A DNA stretch of 64,000 nt from Xylaria sp. FL1777 (taxonomy: Eukaryota; Ascomycota; Sordariomycetes; Xylariales; Xylariaceae). Within the stretch, counting starts at the first letter, position 1. Each line of letters begins with the position of its first letter. Below are positions 58,976-64,000 of this stretch, piece after piece. The notes beneath the pieces were generated by a model. That model saw nothing but the letters and a program-made list of their open reading frames with translations. It was not told the DNA's origin and ran no database searches. The position numbers and the translations under genes are program-made. The DNA lies in contig MU400563.1 of NCBI GenBank assembly GCA_022578965.1, positions 186,001-250,000 on the forward strand, in the 5' to 3' direction.

Positions 58976-59766
58976 TTCCAGAATTATATCGTATCAATGA
59001 GTATTAGTTCTTGCTATAGCTTCTAGGTAATGATCATAGAGTAGAGCTAGTATAGAAAAGGGTGCGATAGGAAGCGGAATGGGGTTCAATTCTATCGTTT
59101 CTCTAATAGGTTTTACGATGCGGTGGAATGAGCAAGAAACCTATAGGAGCAACTATAGTTCAAATGGCCAGGAGCATCACCAGGCCATGCTTACTTCCTT
59201 CCCGCAGCAACTATATGGACCACAGCCAACGTCAGCCCCAATACCGTCCTAGATTTAAAATGATGTCACATAAACAGGTACAGCTTCCAAGAACTAAGAA
59301 CTAACACCCATCTCGAGCTTAAAAGGACTGTGGTTTCCTCGGTAGGCAAGTGCATAGGTCATGCCCAGGCGGCCTAGATAACTTGTAGGTGTACATGCAT
59401 GAGAGGCGCTGAACAGTGGGAAATAGAACTTGAATGTCATAGCTATTCCTTAGTTTCGCAGTTGACAAAAGGGAAGTCTCTTTTGGGATGAATGCAACCA
59501 CCCCTCCGCGGGAGAATAGTTGCTACTGGACATGACTTTTTAGCCCTTATTACATAATAAGCTAGTGCGAAGAACTTAACAAAACATGAGTCTAGTCTAG
59601 ACTCATATCGAGAATCATGATGCATCCCTTCACTTCTTCATCCTTTAACCCTTACAAGCCCAAGGACAACCGCACCTCGGACATCAAGCGAGTCCGACAA
59701 TCTAATTCGGGGTTCTAGGATTGAACGGTCATCGATGCATTCTGGCGAGAGTCCACAGCGCATCTC
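58976..59766. other. intergenic with a gene-fragment relic
   Basis: No intact gene. Contains a minus-strand fragment at 59443-59625 that resembles the C-terminus of the neighbouring small gene. Confidence 0.45.
59443..59625 (-). pseudogene. possible diverged fragment of the 59767-60197 gene
   Basis: Encodes FFALAYYVIRAKKSCPVATI, which aligns with VYGTIYYLIRSRPSQPVATI of the neighbour: YY, IR, S and PVATI are shared in register. No start or splice context. Could be a decayed tandem duplicate. Confidence 0.35.
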
Positions 59767-60197
59767 TCAGTCCGGCCAATGGTGAATGGTGGCGACCGGT
59801 TGAGATGGTCTTGAGCGAATAAGATAGTAGATAGTTCCATAGACCCGGCGCCATGGGGATAAATTGAACTTGGCGATGGTACGTACCATCTCGTAAGGAA
59901 CTCCCAAAGAGTACCTAGTCACAATTGTTTCTATGTAACCTGATTGGTCGCGGCTCACCGGAATACGAGATCCATTTTTGGCTGTATTCCCATGCTGTCC
60001 ACTCATGAGTAAAAATGCATTTCGCAACCAGTCCTCCGTAGAGCCCCAAATGTTACTCGCTCAAAAAGACTTACATATTTTCTAAAAGAAAGCCCGGAAG
60101 ATGGAAGATACTTAATATTTCCGCACAGCAAGTTATCCGTGTTCTCGGACTCCGAGAATACCGACCCTAGAACGATGTCCTCGGGCCAATGCTTCAT
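59767..60197 (-). CDS. small hypothetical protein, tentative two-exon model
   Basis: Proposed exons read from 60197: 60197-60075 and 60033-59767, 129 residues. The donor GTAAGT follows LSFRKY; joining in phase 0 to DWLRNAFLLMSGQHGNTA needs an intron of only 41 bp, short for this genome, so the model is weak. The C-terminal half (SGYIETIVTRYSLGVPYEMV, then YGTIYYLIRSRPSQPVATI) is protein-like and is partly duplicated at 59443-59625. No recognised family. Confidence 0.35.
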
Positions 60198-60282
60198 TCT
60201 ATTGATTCGATCGTAGCTATTGTCGCAAGCTAGGTCCGACTGTCAAGTTTTACCATGTTGGAATATGTCTAAAAAAAACCAC

Positions 60283-60289
60283 TATATAT
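60283..60289 (+). promoter_or_regulatory. TATA-like box of the CE3 gene
   Basis: TATATAT about 90 bp before the start codon at 60377, at a usual fungal distance. Confidence 0.35.
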
Positions 60290-60376
60290 GAGGGCATCGG
60301 CACCCCCTAAATCACGTTTTGTGAGATTCACTAATTCACTATTACAGCATCCCTAACTCTTTTGACCATCATCAAA

Positions 60377-61191
60377 ATGGTTTCCGTTAAGCTCTTCGCT
60401 TCTGCGCTCCTTTCTAGCGCAGTAGTGGCTCAAAACGCCACTCTCCGCTATATGCCTTTTGGCGATTCTATTACTGAAATTATCTGCTGGCGAGCCATGC
60501 TCTGGGAGAAGTTACAGAGCACTGAGTTTGCTTCAGTCAACTGGGTCGGGTCCGGAAAGACTGAGAACAATTGTGGAGACACAAAATATGATCGCGACAA
60601 TGAAGGTCACTCTGGATTCCTTGCTATCAACATCGCCAACAACAAGCAGCTAGTCGGCTGGCTTCAGAGTAACCCTGCCGATGTAATCACAATGCACCTA
60701 GGCACGAACGACATTGTTCAGCAGAACAAACCGGTTGACCAAATTATCGCCGCTTTTACAACACTGATAGGCGTGATGAGAGCTAGTAATCCGAACATGA
60801 AGATCATTGTAAGTCTTGGCACCGAGCATCTACGTTCTCGAGGTTCATTCAAATCACGAGCAATGAAGAAACTAATGAAGAATCTTTGTAGGTTGCACAA
60901 ATTATTCCCATGGGCTTTGGTAGCTACAACACTGCTATCCAAAATCTTAACAAGGCCATCCCTGCCTGGGCTCAGGGGCTTAACAAAACGGAGTCGCCAA
61001 TTTGGGTTGTAGATCAATATACCGGGTTCAACGGCGGTAGCGACCTACGCGACGGTGTGCACCCCAATCAGTCTGGCGATACTAAGATGGCCAACATCTG
61101 GTACCCAGCACTTATCAATGCCCTCCAGGTGGCAAAGGCCGATAAATTGGCTGCTGCCAGCCAGAAAATAGAGATGCCATTCACTGCTTAA
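60377..61191 (+). CDS. secreted CE3 acetylxylan esterase (SGNH hydrolase)
   Basis: Exons 60377-60808 and 60892-61191 give 243 residues. A signal peptide (MVSVKLFASALLSSAVVAQ) is followed by block I MPFGDSITEIICWR (nucleophile Ser31), then DNEGHSGFLA, block III HLGTNDIVQ and the C-terminal catalytic pair in RDGVHPNQSGD. This set and the size fit carbohydrate esterase family 3, which removes acetyl groups from xylan. No carbohydrate-binding module is attached. The intron (83 bp, donor GTAAGT) restores MKIIVAQIIPMGFG. Secreted; with the AA9 gene downstream it points to plant cell-wall use. The ATG at 60377 was preferred over an upstream TTG. Confidence 0.9.
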
Positions 61192-63385
61192 GCTTTGGCT
61201 AGGTGTTGAATTGTTATTGTTTCTATCTCGTTCCGGGCTTACAAGCCGGCGTGTGTCAGGCTTGGGAGTATGTATATAGCTTGATTACACATATTCACTT
61301 TAGTTTACGCAATGAACACGACCATTATAGGTGGATACACTTTGTAATTTGATAGAGCAATGTGCATATGCAAATACACGTAGGGGATGTAGAATTTCCA
61401 ACCCCTTGGCAATAAGGGGTAAATTTTCTCTTGGGAAAATATTGTTGAGGGGCAAGGATACCGTGGTTTTCTGGGGCAGCAGCTTTCGATTTGCTAATTG
61501 GTTTCTACTATAATACTCATTCCAACAAAAAAGTAATGCACCATATTCGAGCACCAAGTAGATTGGAATGAAATGCGATATATTCCTTAGTCTCATAGTT
61601 CCCGAGTCTGGGACTACTGGCTAACTGCTCGGTTTAACCTATAGCTTAGAATGAATCTACTCCCACGTCAATTTATATTTACCTTTATTTCTTATCCCTC
61701 CCTCCTCAAAAGGAACATGGGATTCAACTCCATCATAAGAACTCATAATAGCATAAAGCGTCTAAAATAAGATTAAGGGGTCTAGCCTTTGGAGGTTGCA
61801 ATTATTAAATATTACAATGAAAAACATGAGGTGTCTACAATTAAGAATAATCACCTAGTCCATTTACTAGGAGAATGCGTGAATCTACGTTTCCTGGTAT
61901 TGAACTGGAATGAGGATACCTATGGGGATAGCTCTGGTTCCGTATGCAAGGAGAGAGGCTACATCTCCTATTATACTTGAGTAATTATTATACGATCGAT
62001 AAGATGGTCAAAGAGAACACAATTTAATAAACTTTCTAGAAAAACCTCCGCTAACTAATAAGCAATTGAAGTTGAAGGCATCGTGAAAATGGAAAAGAAA
62101 GAGACCGACTTAGGAGATATAACTAAGCCTGGTTAGCCACTTGGGGCTGGTGCGCCCTAGCCACTCAAGCCACTCGCGCCACTCTACTTCAGCACCCCGT
62201 ATATACTTAGGTATATAGCAGATGTCTGAAATAGGGAGTTTCTTGATCAACCAGTACGCAGTTAAATTTATCGATAAAGGTATTTGACGGCGCTTCTTAC
62301 TAGCTGTGCAGTTCTTCAGGCAATACTTGGGGATAAAGACCTCCCACTTAGCCACAGACTGAGATATTCTCCACTGTACTTCCCGATGACTAATCAATAC
62401 GGAGCGGAGAAACATTTGATATCTCTTAGCGCTGGTAAATATCACCAGCCACAGAACATCACTCTCAGCCACAAGGGTCTCCAGCACAAAGCCCGAAGCC
62501 TCCCATTCTGGCACTGACGATCAACACCCAACCCGTGTTCGGAGCCTCCAACACCGAGCCGCTTGAGCTCCGCAATTCTCATTAACCTCAATCACAAACC
62601 CCTTCATCCCGATAATGTGACAGGGATCTCAATTTCAAATACATTACACACTTATACCCGAGGAGATGGCCCTATTCAGTGCAGCTTTTATCCTCGTGCT
62701 TGGTATAGCTGATAGCTTGCGTGGATTTTATTACGTGAACAACTCCGCGTCATCCTATGTGCTGGGGGCCAGTGCAATAACCTCACCAGGTGAAAAAAAA
62801 TCCTGAGAAGTCTGCAGGGTGCTTTTTTCTAAGCTTCTCATGCAGTGACCCTGGAGGATGTGGATTTGACGGGGGATTAAATTCACTCAGGTGTACACGA
62901 TCGTACATAAAGTTGTCGATCCGGAGAAATGTCCCGTTGAATTTCGCAATTCCTAGCCAAACAAGAGGGACAACTTCTATATAATACAGTAGCATGGCCT
63001 TGAGATTACTGGATTAGGCATATAGAAGAGCGCATCACCTCCATAATGACTTCCTCGGTCTTAGAAAGGCCTGTCATTCTTGTGGACCGGAATACCTTCG
63101 CAAAAAATAATTATGATCTACCGCCCGCAGTTCCGAGTCGAACCGGTCAGGCGATTCCGCCGAACTATCAGTCCTCAGCTAGGGCAATATAAGGTCTTAG
63201 TATAATCCTGCATGCTTATTTTGACATTTAGGCACCACACTCTATTGCTTTCCCAGTCAGTATCATTCACTACTTGACTGCGAATCTAATGATTTTGACA
63301 CACGTTACTCTATAACTGACGCTCGTTCTGCTCATCTCCTTTACTTACGTTCGGACCTGACGACCCCCAGGAAACGCGGGACAGT
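61192..63385. other. intergenic
   Basis: No supported gene. Open frames at 61789-61980, 62110-62514 (minus) and 62783-62995 lack motifs. The last few hundred bases are the likely promoter of the AA9 gene. Confidence 0.5.
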
Positions 63386-64000
63386 ATGCAAATGATTCGC
63401 CGTATAAGCTTACTCACCTCGGTCTATTACGCCTCTCTATGTGCCGCACATAGCTTCGTCTCCAATATCAATATTGATAGATTGATGTATGATGGTTTCC
63501 ACCCGCCCACACCCGATTCCGATCCTTTGGCAGTTGGTTGGTTTACTACGGCCTTTGACCAGGGCTACGTGAATCAAACGGGATTTACAACCGAAGAAAT
63601 AATCTGTCATCGGGGCTCCCGAAATGCCAACGCTCATGCTATTGTCTCTGCTGGTGACAGGATACACGTGCAATGGAACGGGTGGCCTATATCTCATAAA
63701 GGCCCAGTGATGGACTATCTTGCCTCCTGTGGCGAAAATCAAACCTGTGAGAAGGTTGATAAGAATGATCTTAGCTTCTTCAAAATTAGTGAGCTTGGGT
63801 TGCTCGATTGGAGTAATACCACGGCGGGACCTGGTGGGCTTTGGGCCACCGATCTTCTGATCGCAAACAACAATTCCTGGATAGTTGAGATTCCCTCCCA
63901 GATCAAACCAGGGTTCTATGTTCTACGGACTGAAATCATTGCCTTACATAACGCGAGCAACGAGATCGGCTCTCAGAACTATCCCCAATGTCTCAATATT
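63386..64000 (+). CDS. AA9 lytic polysaccharide monooxygenase (3' end outside window)
   Basis: The open frame runs without a stop from the ATG at 63386 (a second in-frame ATG is at 63392) to the window edge: 205 residues, incomplete. The signal peptide ends before His22 (CAA-HSFV), the N-terminal copper-brace His. NAHAIVSAGD supplies the second copper His (His84). The conserved blocks WPISHKGPVMDYLASC, VDKNDLSFFKI, IANNNSWIVEIP, GFYVLRTEIIALH and QNYPQC are all present, so the visible part is intact. AA9 enzymes oxidatively cleave cellulose or hemicellulose outside the cell. Only the last strand, with the axial Tyr region, and any C-terminal module are missing. Confidence 0.93.
   Translation, partial: MQMIRRISLLTSVYYASLCAAHSFVSNINIDRLMYDGFHPPTPDSDPLAVGWFTTAFDQGYVNQTGFTTEEIICHRGSRNANAHAIVSAGDRIHVQWNGWPISHKGPVMDYLASCGENQTCEKVDKNDLSFFKISELGLLDWSNTTAGPGGLWATDLLIANNNSWIVEIPSQIKPGFYVLRTEIIALHNASNEIGSQNYPQCLNI

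Noticed and set aside
62110..62514. Minus-strand 134-codon frame as a transposon fragment
   Set aside because: Trp-rich but without reverse transcriptase, integrase or transposase motifs.

Overview
The window reads as chromosomal DNA of a filamentous ascomycete, most likely a Sordariomycete (Xylariales-like gene content is my inference). Signs of this are short introns (mostly 50-160 bp) with GT...CTAAC-like...AG signals, pyrimidine-rich leaders, fungal families (UstYa/DUF3328, AA9, CE3, Emp65/TAPT1, UbiA-type terpene cyclase-like) and wide gene-poor spacers peppered with the palindrome TACCTAGGTA. I rebuilt gene models by hand from reading frame, splice signals and protein continuity. Every multi-exon model given here keeps one open frame.

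Left part (1-24,000): a coiled-coil protein of unknown function (1566-2924), an MFS transporter (3937-5677), a VOC/glyoxalase-fold protein (7200-7616), a small Zn2Cys6-type nuclear protein (10539-11307), a DAO-type FAD oxidoreductase (11782-13285, minus), a degenerate SRPK-like kinase (15009-16327, minus), a hypothetical gene (17383-18188) and a possible uracil-DNA-glycosylase-fold protein (19849-21421).

Centre (24,217-30,449): a 1956-residue CCCH / SF1 helicase / NFX1-finger / RZ-finger protein of the ZNFX1 type.

The most interesting block is 31,862-37,301. It holds a compact, apparently undescribed ribosomal-peptide (RiPP, dikaritin-like) locus. The precursor has a signal peptide and five copies of an identical Tyr-containing 10-residue core separated by Lys-Arg Kex2 sites (37005-37301). 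A five-exon UstYa/DUF3328-type oxidase gene diverges from it (34268-35339), and a second single-pass membrane protein with two HxxHC motifs lies beyond that (31862-32617). The precursor repeats differ almost only at synonymous sites, which argues for selection on the peptide. A 14-bp palindrome centred on CACGTG sits in the shared intergenic region.

Right part: a Cys-rich hypothetical protein (38584-39378); a 12-exon zincin-like gene with a degenerate HExxH (39924-43327); a secreted serine beta-lactamase-like protein (43620-45469); Emp65/TAPT1 (47298-50427); a UbiA-family prenyltransferase/terpene cyclase-like protein (55134-56301); two small orphan genes (58345-58975, 59767-60197); a CE3 acetylxylan esterase (60377-61191); and an AA9 lytic polysaccharide monooxygenase cut off by the window end (63386-64000). 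The last two fit a plant-biomass-degrading lifestyle.

Two 10-N assembly gaps (18459-18468, 30954-30963) sit in long G/C homopolymers. In each, one side carries an error-ridden copy of the opposite flank, so both places are assembly artefacts.
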